Below, one piece after another: positions 16,789-24,722 of a DNA stretch of 64,000 bases. The position numbers were made by a program, and so were the translations under genes. Every line of letters begins with the position of its first letter. Within the stretch, counting starts at the first letter, position 1. The stretch is from Ignavibacteriota bacterium (GTDB lineage Bacteria; Bacteroidota; Ignavibacteria; Ignavibacteriales; Melioribacteraceae). Location: the NCBI GenBank assembly GCA_016713565.1, contig JADJOX010000008.1:806001-870000 (forward strand), given 5' to 3'. The notes beneath the pieces are model-generated. The model was not told the origin of the DNA and did no database searches. It saw nothing but the letters and a program-made list of their open reading frames with translations.

Positions 16789-18443
16789 TATTTCCTATTT
16801 TATTTGCAGTTACAATTTTGTTAATGATAGGCTGCGCAAATCAACTTTCACCTCCCGGCGGAGAAAAGGATATTATTCCGCCAAAAATATTGGAATCATT
16901 TCCCGAAAACGGAACGACAAATTTTGATAAAGATTTTATTGAACTTACTTTTTCCGAATATGTAACTAAACGAACTGTTAATGACGCTTTTTTCATCTCA
17001 CCAATTTTGGAAAGCACGCCGGAATTTTCATGGACTAATAAATCTGTGGAGATAACTTTCAAAGAAAAGCTCAAAGAAAACACAACTTATTCAATTGTTA
17101 TTGGTACAGAAATTACGGATGTAAACAATAATAACAAAATGACAGAACCATTTATCCTTACGTTTTCAACCGGAAGTAAAATAGACAGCGGAAACATTAG
17201 CGGTAAAGTTTATGCAGATAAAGTAGATGAAATAATGATCTTTGCTTATAAAAAAAATGTGGATTCATTAAACATTTATAAAAATAAACCGGATTATGTT
17301 TCGCAGGTTAACAAAACCGGTGAATATAAAATTAATGGTTTGGGCAATGGTGAGTATGAATTGTTTGCGGTTAAAGATGAATTTAAAAACTTGGTTTACG
17401 ACAAAGGTGAAGATCAAATTGGATTTGCCTCCGGAAGCGTAGTAATTCAAGATTCTGCTAATAAGGTTTATGATGTAAATTTTTTTATGACAAAAGAAGA
17501 TACACTTCCGCCTAATATATTATCCGCGACTATGACGGATAAAAATCATATTGTAGTTGAATTCAGTGAACCAATAGATAGCTCTAAAATGAGCGCAGAT
17601 AATTTTTCAATAGTCGACTCAACACAAAATAAAACTTTTAACGTAAAGAATTATTTTAAAGGCAATGTTAATAAAAGTGAATATGTCCTTTGTATCAATG
17701 ATTCTTTGAATGATGAAAACAATATTTATTTATCTGCGCATGATATTTTTGATTTGAATAAAAACAAAATTTTGAGTCAAAGTATTAATTTTACTCCAAG
17801 CAACAAAGTTGATACGAATTATATAAAGATTACACAATTAGTAACTGACTTAGCAAAGAATACAATTGATTATCATCAGCCGAAATTTACCATTAATTTT
17901 TCAGATGGATTTGATACAAAAATACTTAACACGGCATTGGTAATTCTTGATCCTGACAGCAATTCAATAAAATTTAATTTCGAAAAAATAAATGATGCCT
18001 CTGTAAAAATAATTCCGCTAAATGATTTGAAGCCAAAAACAAATTATAAAGTTAAAATTAACTTTAAGAACATTACGGATTTAGTCGGAAATAAAGTTGA
18101 TACAATTGTTACAAATAAATTAACAACAATAAATAATTTGGATTTTTCAGGTGCAAGTGGAAAAGTTGTTACCAAAAAGAAAAATACAAAAGCTGTTCTT
18201 AAGAACCTTGAAAATAAAAAAATGCAGATTCAAAAAGATGTTTCTAAAGACGGTATTTTTAATTTTGAACGACTGAATCCGGCAAAATATTTACTCTGGT
18301 TTTACAGTGACGCCGATTCGAATAATAAATATTCATTTGGTAATTTTGATTCACTAAAGTATTCCGAGGAATTTTATTTTTATCCTGATACTTTGAACTT
18401 AAGAGCGCGCTGGCCGGTCGGTGATATCGAAATAAATTATTAA
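16767..18443 (+). CDS. Ig-like (SbsA/Big_5) domain lipoprotein
   Basis: This 558-residue predicted lipoprotein starts with TTG. A hydrophobic signal ends in LMIGC with the acceptor cysteine at about residue 23. The first mature domain, PPKILESFPENGTTNF to FTLTFS-type sequence near residue 140, is a Big_5/SbsA Ig-like domain. Two further repeats begin at PPNILSATMTDKNH and near residue 350. A carboxypeptidase-regulatory-like fold (SGKVVTKKKNTKAV to the end) closes the protein. A surface or outer-membrane scaffold role is likely; no enzyme motif is seen. It overlaps mltG. Confidence 0.7.
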   Translation: MARKQQVIFPILFAVTILLMIGCANQLSPPGGEKDIIPPKILESFPENGTTNFDKDFIELTFSEYVTKRTVNDAFFISPILESTPEFSWTNKSVEITFKEKLKENTTYSIVIGTEITDVNNNNKMTEPFILTFSTGSKIDSGNISGKVYADKVDEIMIFAYKKNVDSLNIYKNKPDYVSQVNKTGEYKINGLGNGEYELFAVKDEFKNLVYDKGEDQIGFASGSVVIQDSANKVYDVNFFMTKEDTLPPNILSATMTDKNHIVVEFSEPIDSSKMSADNFSIVDSTQNKTFNVKNYFKGNVNKSEYVLCINDSLNDENNIYLSAHDIFDLNKNKILSQSINFTPSNKVDTNYIKITQLVTDLAKNTIDYHQPKFTINFSDGFDTKILNTALVILDPDSNSIKFNFEKINDASVKIIPLNDLKPKTNYKVKINFKNITDLVGNKVDTIVTNKLTTINNLDFSGASGKVVTKKKNTKAVLKNLENKKMQIQKDVSKDGIFNFERLNPAKYLLWFYSDADSNNKYSFGNFDSLKYSEEFYFYPDTLNLRARWPVGDIEINY

Positions 18444-18460
18444 ACTATTATGAGAATGAT

Positions 18461-20293
18461 ATGAATGAACAATTAATAGAATGCGTACCTAATTTTTCCG
18501 AAGGCAGAGATTTAAATATTATTAAACAAATTACAGATGAAATTGAAAAGGTCGGCAATGTAAAACTCCTCGATGTAGATCGCGGTGCCGATATGAACAG
18601 AACTGTTGTTACTTTTATTGGTGATAAAAATGGAGTTGCCGAAGCGGCATTCCAGGCAATTAAAAAAGCTTCTGAACTTATAGATATGTCAAAGCATTCC
18701 GGCACTCATCCCCGAATGGGCGCAACCGATGTTTTTCCGTTTATTCCGGTAAACGGAATTACAATTGAAGAATGCGTACAATTATCAAAGGATGTTGCAA
18801 AAAGAGTTGGTGAGGAATTAAAAATTCCGGTTTACTTATATGAAAAATCCGCGCGAAAAACAGATAGAAAAAATCTTGCAGTAATTCGTAAAGGTGAATA
18901 CGAAGGTTTATCTGAAAAATTAAAAGATGAAAATTGGAGACCCGATTTTGGTCCAGTTGAGTTTAATAAAAGAAGCGGCGCGACAGTAATTGGTGTGAGA
19001 GAATTTTTAATTGCTTATAACATAAATTTAAATACTAGAGAAAAACTTCATGCAATTGATATAGCTTATGAGTTAAGAGAAAAGGGAAGATCGGCGAGGA
19101 GACCTGCATCATTTCCGTATTACTATAAAAGTGAAAATGTTATTAAGTATGAAAAAGATATTTATCCTTGCGGTGAGTGCGATTTTAACGGAAAAACAAT
19201 AAGTGAAACAATTAAGCATTGCAGCGAAGTTCATGGTTATGATCTTACCGAATTATTAAAGTTAAATGATATTAACCCCGATTCGCCTGAAGGTGAATCT
19301 GTAAAGAAAAAAGGACTATTCAAAAATTGCAAAGCAATTGGCTGGATAGTAAATGAATTCGACAGATCTCAAATTTCTATTAATTTAACTGATTATAACG
19401 TTACATCAATGCACGATGTTTTGGAAGCGGCGCGTAAATTAGCCGAAGAAAGAGGAATTGTTGTAACCGGAAGTGAAATTGTCGGATTAGTTCCGTTTAA
19501 TGCGCTTTATCAATCGGGCAAGTATTACTTACAAAAACAGCAAAGATCAACCGGAATTCCGGTAAAAGATATTTTAAACTCAGCGGTTCAATCATTGGGA
19601 TTAAATGACGTAAATGATTTTAGAATTTCGGAAAGAGTGTTAGGATTACCTAAAAATTCTGACGACGCTTTGGTTGAGATGACCTTATATGATTTTGTCG
19701 ACGAAGTTTCAAGGGAAACTCCGGCTCCCGGCGGCGGTTCAATTGCGGCGCTTGCAGGAGCTTTAGGAGCGGCTTTATCTTCAATGGTAAGCAATTTATC
19801 ATCATTTAAAAAAGCTTCTGAAAATATTGATGAACTTCTAAATTCCACTGCTGAAAAATCTCAGCAAATAAAAAACGAATTAATGAAGGCGATAGATGAA
19901 GACACACACGCGTTTAATGATTTTATGAACGCGAAAAGATTGCCGAACAATTCCGCAAGTGAAAAAGAAATAAGAAAACAAGCAATGCAGAACGGATTAA
20001 AAAAAGCGGTACTTGTACCGCATAAAACTGCTGAATTATCTAAAGAAGTAATTGATATTTCATTAATTGTCGCGAAAAACGGAAATCCGAATTCAATAAC
20101 CGATGTTGGCGTGGGTGCACAAATGGCTTACTCAGGTGTAATTGGTGGGATTTATAATGTTCTTATAAATCTTAAAGAAATAAAAGACGTGGAATTTTGT
20201 AATTCTATGAAAGACAAATGCGGCAATTTAAAAAAAGACGCACAGTTAGCATTAGAAGAAGTTTTAAATTATGTTGAATCGAAAATAATGTAA
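18461..20293 (+). CDS. ftcD: Fused glutamate formimidoyltransferase / formimidoyl-THF cyclodeaminase
   Basis: The bifunctional enzyme moves a formimino group from formiminoglutamate to tetrahydrofolate and releases ammonia to give 5,10-methenyl-THF. The 610 residues hold the transferase N-domain (IECVPNFSEGRD, KHSGTHPRMGATDVFPF with its catalytic His region), the transferase C-domain interrupted by an insert (about 215-287), and the cyclodeaminase from about 405 (TPAPGGGSIAALAGALG). The insert carries C237, C240, H253 and H258 in a zinc-finger-like spacing. No hut genes for histidine breakdown are nearby, so the formimino donor pathway is not shown here. Confidence 0.9.
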   Translation: MNEQLIECVPNFSEGRDLNIIKQITDEIEKVGNVKLLDVDRGADMNRTVVTFIGDKNGVAEAAFQAIKKASELIDMSKHSGTHPRMGATDVFPFIPVNGITIEECVQLSKDVAKRVGEELKIPVYLYEKSARKTDRKNLAVIRKGEYEGLSEKLKDENWRPDFGPVEFNKRSGATVIGVREFLIAYNINLNTREKLHAIDIAYELREKGRSARRPASFPYYYKSENVIKYEKDIYPCGECDFNGKTISETIKHCSEVHGYDLTELLKLNDINPDSPEGESVKKKGLFKNCKAIGWIVNEFDRSQISINLTDYNVTSMHDVLEAARKLAEERGIVVTGSEIVGLVPFNALYQSGKYYLQKQQRSTGIPVKDILNSAVQSLGLNDVNDFRISERVLGLPKNSDDALVEMTLYDFVDEVSRETPAPGGGSIAALAGALGAALSSMVSNLSSFKKASENIDELLNSTAEKSQQIKNELMKAIDEDTHAFNDFMNAKRLPNNSASEKEIRKQAMQNGLKKAVLVPHKTAELSKEVIDISLIVAKNGNPNSITDVGVGAQMAYSGVIGGIYNVLINLKEIKDVEFCNSMKDKCGNLKKDAQLALEEVLNYVESKIM

Positions 20294-20419
20294 AATTTTA
20301 ATTGCGTTTTTTGTTCTTAATTGGATAATTTTAAATACGATTTTATTGTATTATTCTCAAAATTATTTATTATTTACAGATTCACTTTATACTGAATTGA
20401 CAATTTGCGAGGAGGAAAA

Positions 20420-20881
20420 ATGAAAACTTCGTGGTTGTTGTTAAGTGTGTTTGTGTTAAATCCTATTTTACCATTCCCAAACAATTCTCAAAATTTAAAG
20501 ATCTATCAAATCATTGGTAAAAAAATGGATTACGTTGTTTCTCACTTTGGAAAACCGGCGCATCAAGACCGTAGTAACAAAGAAATGCAATGTGTATTTT
20601 ACAAAACTGATAATTCTCAATCGGTTTTTGTTGCTAACAAGGCTGAAGTTTTTCAAGCAGAGTGTTCAAAAACATTTGATTCAAAATCAGCAGCGGATAA
20701 CGAATTGATTTCACTGATCAAAGGCTGTAAAAATGAAGGTTATGAAATTGATACGTTAAACATATCTGAATACAATATGAATATTCCCGGAATAAAGATC
20801 AATGTTTCATTATTTGAAAATAATTTTTCAAAAAAATATGAAATTAAAGTTAAGGCGAATAAGTCGGTTGGATTAAAATAA
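20420..20881 (+). CDS. Small exported protein of unknown function
   Basis: I do not recognise a named family. The ATG at 20420 has an AGGAGG ribosome binding site. The 153-residue product starts with a signal peptide (MKTSWLLLSVFVLNPILPFP). The mature part opens with IIGKKMDYVVSHFGKP, which is reminiscent of the BamE/SmpA fold where a helix precedes a G-x-P turn, followed by a cysteine-bearing strand region. A monocistronic gene is likely: 126 nt of AT-rich leader precede it and purU converges from the other strand with a 1-nt gap. Confidence 0.6.
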   Translation: MKTSWLLLSVFVLNPILPFPNNSQNLKIYQIIGKKMDYVVSHFGKPAHQDRSNKEMQCVFYKTDNSQSVFVANKAEVFQAECSKTFDSKSAADNELISLIKGCKNEGYEIDTLNISEYNMNIPGIKINVSLFENNFSKKYEIKVKANKSVGLK

Positions 20882-20882
20882 A

Positions 20883-21734
20883 TCAAAATACAATCGTCTT
20901 TTTCCCATATACCAAAATTCTGTTTTGGCTTTGCAGCAGAAGCGCTCTCGCGAGAACGAGTCTTTCCAGATCTCTGCCCTTCGTAATAAGATCTTCCAAG
21001 GAATCATTGTGGGTAATTTTAATTATATCCTGTTCAATAATCGGGCCTTCGTCTAATTGGCTTGTAACATAGTGACTTGTAGCTCCAATAATTTTTACGC
21101 CTCTTTCGAATGCTTGTTTATATGGATTTCCGCCGATAAATGCGGGTAAAAATGAATGGTGTATGTTGATAATTTTGTTAGGAAAATTTTTTACAAATTC
21201 TGGAGAAAGAATTTGCATATATCTTGCTAGAACTATTAATTCAACATTGTTGTGTTTTAGTAATTCTAATTCTTTTAACTCAATTTCAGGTTTATTTAAT
21301 TTATTAATTTCAAACACGTAAAACGGAATTTTATAATGTTCTGCTAAACCTTTTAGATCAGGATGATTGGAAATAATGAGTTTAAGATTTATGTTTAACT
21401 CAGATAAACTGTTTCTCCATAAAATTTCCTGCAGACAATGATCATATTTTGAAACAAAAATTGCTGCATTTTGTTTTTCATCTTCAAATTTAACTTCCCA
21501 TTTTGAATTAAATTCACCTGCGAGTAATGAAAAGGATTCAGTAATTTCAGATTTGCTATTTTTACTTTCGTCAAAGTTCCAAGCGACTCTTACAAAAAAC
21601 ATTTTTTCAATTTGATCTACGTGTTCGTCCAAATCAATAATATTTCCATTTAGTTCGTAAATCAGTTTAGTAATCTTATAAACTAAACCTTTTTGATCTT
21701 TACAGCTTAAGAGCAGTATGGCAATATTGTTCAT
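20883..21734 (-). CDS. purU: Formyltetrahydrofolate deformylase
   Basis: PurU hydrolyses 10-formyl-THF to formate and THF. The 283-residue protein has an N-terminal ACT domain (AILLLSCKDQKGLVYKITKLI, to about residue 85) and a formyltransferase-fold domain with the catalytic Asn-His-Asp set in INIHHSFLPAF and HYVTSQLDEGPIIEQD. It converges with the preceding small exported-protein gene and diverges from the AsmA-like gene. With ftcD it gives this region two enzymes acting on folate one-carbon units. Confidence 0.93.
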   Translation of the reverse strand: MNNIAILLLSCKDQKGLVYKITKLIYELNGNIIDLDEHVDQIEKMFFVRVAWNFDESKNSKSEITESFSLLAGEFNSKWEVKFEDEKQNAAIFVSKYDHCLQEILWRNSLSELNINLKLIISNHPDLKGLAEHYKIPFYVFEINKLNKPEIELKELELLKHNNVELIVLARYMQILSPEFVKNFPNKIINIHHSFLPAFIGGNPYKQAFERGVKIIGATSHYVTSQLDEGPIIEQDIIKITHNDSLEDLITKGRDLERLVLARALLLQSQNRILVYGKKTIVF

Positions 21735-21877
21735 GTCAAAGTTTTGTAGATTGTTTATTATTCAAAAAAAAACGTTATTTGTAATAGTAAATTTTAAGCT
21801 TATTTTTTCAAACATATAAAAAAAATATTTAATATTTATTAATAATTAGGCTTGTGTAAAATATCGGAGTAATTTTT

Positions 21878-24472
21878 ATGAAGAAAATATTGAAAATAAC
21901 GGGAATAATATTTGTCGCATTAATTTTATTTATTTTAATAATTCCTTTCTTTTTCAAATCTCAGATAACAGACCTTATTAAAAATGAAGCAAATAAAAAT
22001 TTAAATGCAACTTTAAATTTTAGTGATGTCGGATTAAATTTATTTTCCAGTTTCCCCAATCTATCTTTATCGATGAACGATCTTTCAATAGTAAATAAAG
22101 CGCCGTTTGAAGGAGATACGGTTTTCAGCAGTTCAAATCTTAGCTTGTCAATAAATTTAATGAGTGTTATTTCCGGCGATAAAATTAAAATAAATTCCTT
22201 CAAGATGATAAATCCAAAAGTTTTGGTTTTTATTTTAAAAGACAGTACAGCTAATTATAAAATATTTCCCGAAGAGAATAAAAATGAGACTACTGAAAAT
22301 GAATCTGATGGTAAAATATCGGTTGATCTAGAATCTTATGAAATTGTTAATGGTAAAATTGCGTATATCGATCAAACTTCAAATATGGTTGCCGCTATTA
22401 ATGGATTAAATCATACCGGCGATGGTGATTTTAGTCAAGATAATTTTATTTTAAGAACAAAAACTGATGTTAAAGAATTAACATTTGAAATGAACAATAT
22501 AAAATTCTTAAATAGAGTAAGCGCTGAATTGACAATGGACTTAGATGTTAATCTAAAGGATATGAAATTTATTTTGAAAAATAATCAGCTGAAAATGAAT
22601 AACTTAGTTCTTAATTTGGATGGAGGAGTTGAATTTCCGAATGATGAACTTTTCGTTGATTTTAAATTTAACGCTCCCTCCGCAAGCTTTAAGGATATTC
22701 TTTCATTAGTACCTGCAATTTATAAAAATAATTTTGCTGACTTAAAAGCAAATGGAACTGCTAATTTATCCGGTAATTTAAAAGGTAAATCTACGGATGA
22801 TTTAATTCCAGCTTTCAATTTAAAAATAAATGTTGCTAATGCTGATTTCAGTTATCCGCAATTACCAGTTCCTGTTAAAAACGTTAACGTAGATTTAACA
22901 ATAGCAAATAACGACGGTATAATTAATAACACAATAATTGACTTGAGCAAAATTCATTTTGAACTTGGAAAAGATCCTTTTGATGGAAAATTAAAAGTTA
23001 CAAATATTAAAGAATCGCCTTTTGTTGATGCAATGATGAAAGGAGTAATCAATTTAGATAATTTGAAAAATGCGATTAAATTTGAAAATATAACTACACT
23101 GAGCGGAATTATAAATTCCGATGTAAGTTTTACGGGAAATTTGCAGACTGAGCAGCAAAATTATGAAAATATAAATGCAAACGGAAAAATGAAATTGCAG
23201 AATTTTAAGTATAAATCTATTGATTTAAAAGAAGAAGTTAGTATTCCTAATGCGGAGCTTAGTTTTACGCCAAAAAAGGTTGAGTTGAAATCATTTAGTA
23301 CAAAAATAGGTGAGAGCGATTTGAGCGCTTCCGGGGAATTGAACAATTTGATTTCATTTTTTCTTGCCGATGGAATTTTAGTTGGAAAATTAAATGTTAC
23401 ATCAAACTATTTTAACATGAATCCTTTTATGTCCGAAGATGAAAGCACTACTCCGAAAAAGTCAGATTCCGTAAAAATTTCCGCAATTAATATTCCTAAA
23501 AATGTTGATTTTGTTTTATCATCTACAATAAAAAATTTAATTTTCGATAACCTTGATATCAAAGATTTTAAGGGAAAACTAATTGTTAAAAACAGCAAAG
23601 TTATAATGGAAAACTTATTTATGAACTTACTAAACGGTTCATTGGCAGGCAATGGTTATTACTTTAAAGACGAATTAACGGAAAATCCTGAAGTAAATTT
23701 CTCAATGAATATTTCCAATTTCGATATAAACAAAACTTATAATTCTTTTATCACTGTTAAACAGTTTGCTCCGATTGCGAAATATATTCAAGGTAATTTC
23801 AGTTCAACTCTTTCGTTTACAACTAATCTGAATAACGAATTAGTGCCTGATTGGAACAGTTTTAACAGCAACGGGAAACTTAGTTTGACATCAATTGAGA
23901 TTAAAGGTTTCAAACCTTTTACAACTTTGGGAAATATTTTGAAAATATCCGAACTATCAAATCCGAGTATTAAAAATGTTAATCCTTCTTTTAAAATTGA
24001 AAACGGTAAATTTTTTATTTCACCTGTTTCCTATAAAATTGCTGATTATGACGTTACATTATCAGGTTCGAACAGTATTGATCAATCAATTGACTATACA
24101 ATGGATATCGATATTCCAGCTGGCAATTTACAAAAATCAGCAAATTCAGCAATTAGCGGACTACTAAAAAAAGATCTGAATATTATTAAAAGTGATAAAG
24201 TAAAAGTTAAAGCATTGATTGGTGGAACAATTGATTCGCCTAAAATTACTACTTCCGCAACAGACATTGCAAAAGATATTGTAAAGGATGCTGTTGAAGA
24301 AGTGAAAGACAAAGTTGTTGAAGAGGCAAAACAAAAAGTTGATTCCTTGAAAACACAAGCTGAAAATAAAATTAAAGAGGAAGCAAAGAAAAAGGAAGAA
24401 GAATTAAAGAAAAAGCTTGAAGAAGAAGCCAAAAAGAAAATGAAAAATATTTTTAAATTCGGAAAAAATTAA
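21878..24472 (+). CDS. AsmA-like family protein
   Basis: This 864-residue protein has one N-terminal membrane helix (residues 5-28) followed by a long beta-strand-rich region. It starts with the AsmA N-domain pattern (LNATLNFSDVGLNLFSSFPNLSLSMNDLSI) and ends in an AsmA-2 type C-domain around residues 600-780. Such TAMB/AsmA proteins bridge the envelope and are linked to lipid transport to the outer membrane. The last about 70 residues are an unusual Lys/Glu-rich helix. GGAG lies upstream of the ATG. Confidence 0.8.
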   Translation: MKKILKITGIIFVALILFILIIPFFFKSQITDLIKNEANKNLNATLNFSDVGLNLFSSFPNLSLSMNDLSIVNKAPFEGDTVFSSSNLSLSINLMSVISGDKIKINSFKMINPKVLVFILKDSTANYKIFPEENKNETTENESDGKISVDLESYEIVNGKIAYIDQTSNMVAAINGLNHTGDGDFSQDNFILRTKTDVKELTFEMNNIKFLNRVSAELTMDLDVNLKDMKFILKNNQLKMNNLVLNLDGGVEFPNDELFVDFKFNAPSASFKDILSLVPAIYKNNFADLKANGTANLSGNLKGKSTDDLIPAFNLKINVANADFSYPQLPVPVKNVNVDLTIANNDGIINNTIIDLSKIHFELGKDPFDGKLKVTNIKESPFVDAMMKGVINLDNLKNAIKFENITTLSGIINSDVSFTGNLQTEQQNYENINANGKMKLQNFKYKSIDLKEEVSIPNAELSFTPKKVELKSFSTKIGESDLSASGELNNLISFFLADGILVGKLNVTSNYFNMNPFMSEDESTTPKKSDSVKISAINIPKNVDFVLSSTIKNLIFDNLDIKDFKGKLIVKNSKVIMENLFMNLLNGSLAGNGYYFKDELTENPEVNFSMNISNFDINKTYNSFITVKQFAPIAKYIQGNFSSTLSFTTNLNNELVPDWNSFNSNGKLSLTSIEIKGFKPFTTLGNILKISELSNPSIKNVNPSFKIENGKFFISPVSYKIADYDVTLSGSNSIDQSIDYTMDIDIPAGNLQKSANSAISGLLKKDLNIIKSDKVKVKALIGGTIDSPKITTSATDIAKDIVKDAVEEVKDKVVEEAKQKVDSLKTQAENKIKEEAKKKEEELKKKLEEEAKKKMKNIFKFGKN

Positions 24473-24492
24473 TTTATTGAGTTTTATTTTTT

Positions 24493-24523
24493 TTTGACAT
24501 AAAGCAATTTCTTAGTAAGTTTG
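24493..24523 (+). promoter_or_regulatory. Bacteroidota-type promoter of the thiamin operon
   Basis: TTTG (24493-24496) and TAAGTTTG (24516-24523) are separated by 19 nt. This fits the TTTG / TAnnTTTG promoter described for the primary sigma factor of Bacteroidota. Transcription would start near 24530, a few bases before the riboswitch. Confidence 0.6.
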
Positions 24524-24533
24524 TATTATATTT

Positions 24534-24609
24534 TCATTAGGGGTGTCACAATAGTGACTGAGAACAAACCCTTGAACCTGATCCGGGTAATGCTGGCGTA
24601 GGGAAATGA
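24534..24609 (+). promoter_or_regulatory. TPP riboswitch (THI element)
   Basis: The aptamer consensus is almost complete: P1 TCATT/AATGA, then GGGGTG, CTGAGA, ACCCTTGAACCTGATC, CGGGTAATGCTGGCG and TAGGGAA in order. TPP binding would favour the terminator hairpin immediately downstream and switch off the TonB receptor-thiN-symporter genes. Confidence 0.97.
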
Positions 24610-24625
24610 GTTTCAGATCTATTAT

Positions 24626-24657
24626 AAAACCTTTTCTCTATGGGAATTGGTTTTTTT
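24626..24657 (+). terminator. Terminator of the TPP riboswitch expression platform
   Basis: AAAACC (24626-24631) pairs with GGTTTT (24649-24654), with an inner CTC/GGG extension, and a T run follows. It sits 17 nt after the aptamer and about 65 nt before the receptor gene. Transcription termination is therefore the likely control mode. Confidence 0.7.
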
Positions 24658-24722
24658 GTTTTAAACCATTCTCATTAAAATCCCTTTTGAAAATTTTTTA
24701 TTTTTTTTGAAAGGAATTCACA

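Noticed and set aside
24094..24432. 112-codon ORF on the minus strand, Ser/Phe-rich
   Set aside because: It is the antisense shadow of the Lys/Glu-rich tail of the AsmA-like gene, where AAA/GAA codons give Phe/Ser codons on the other strand.
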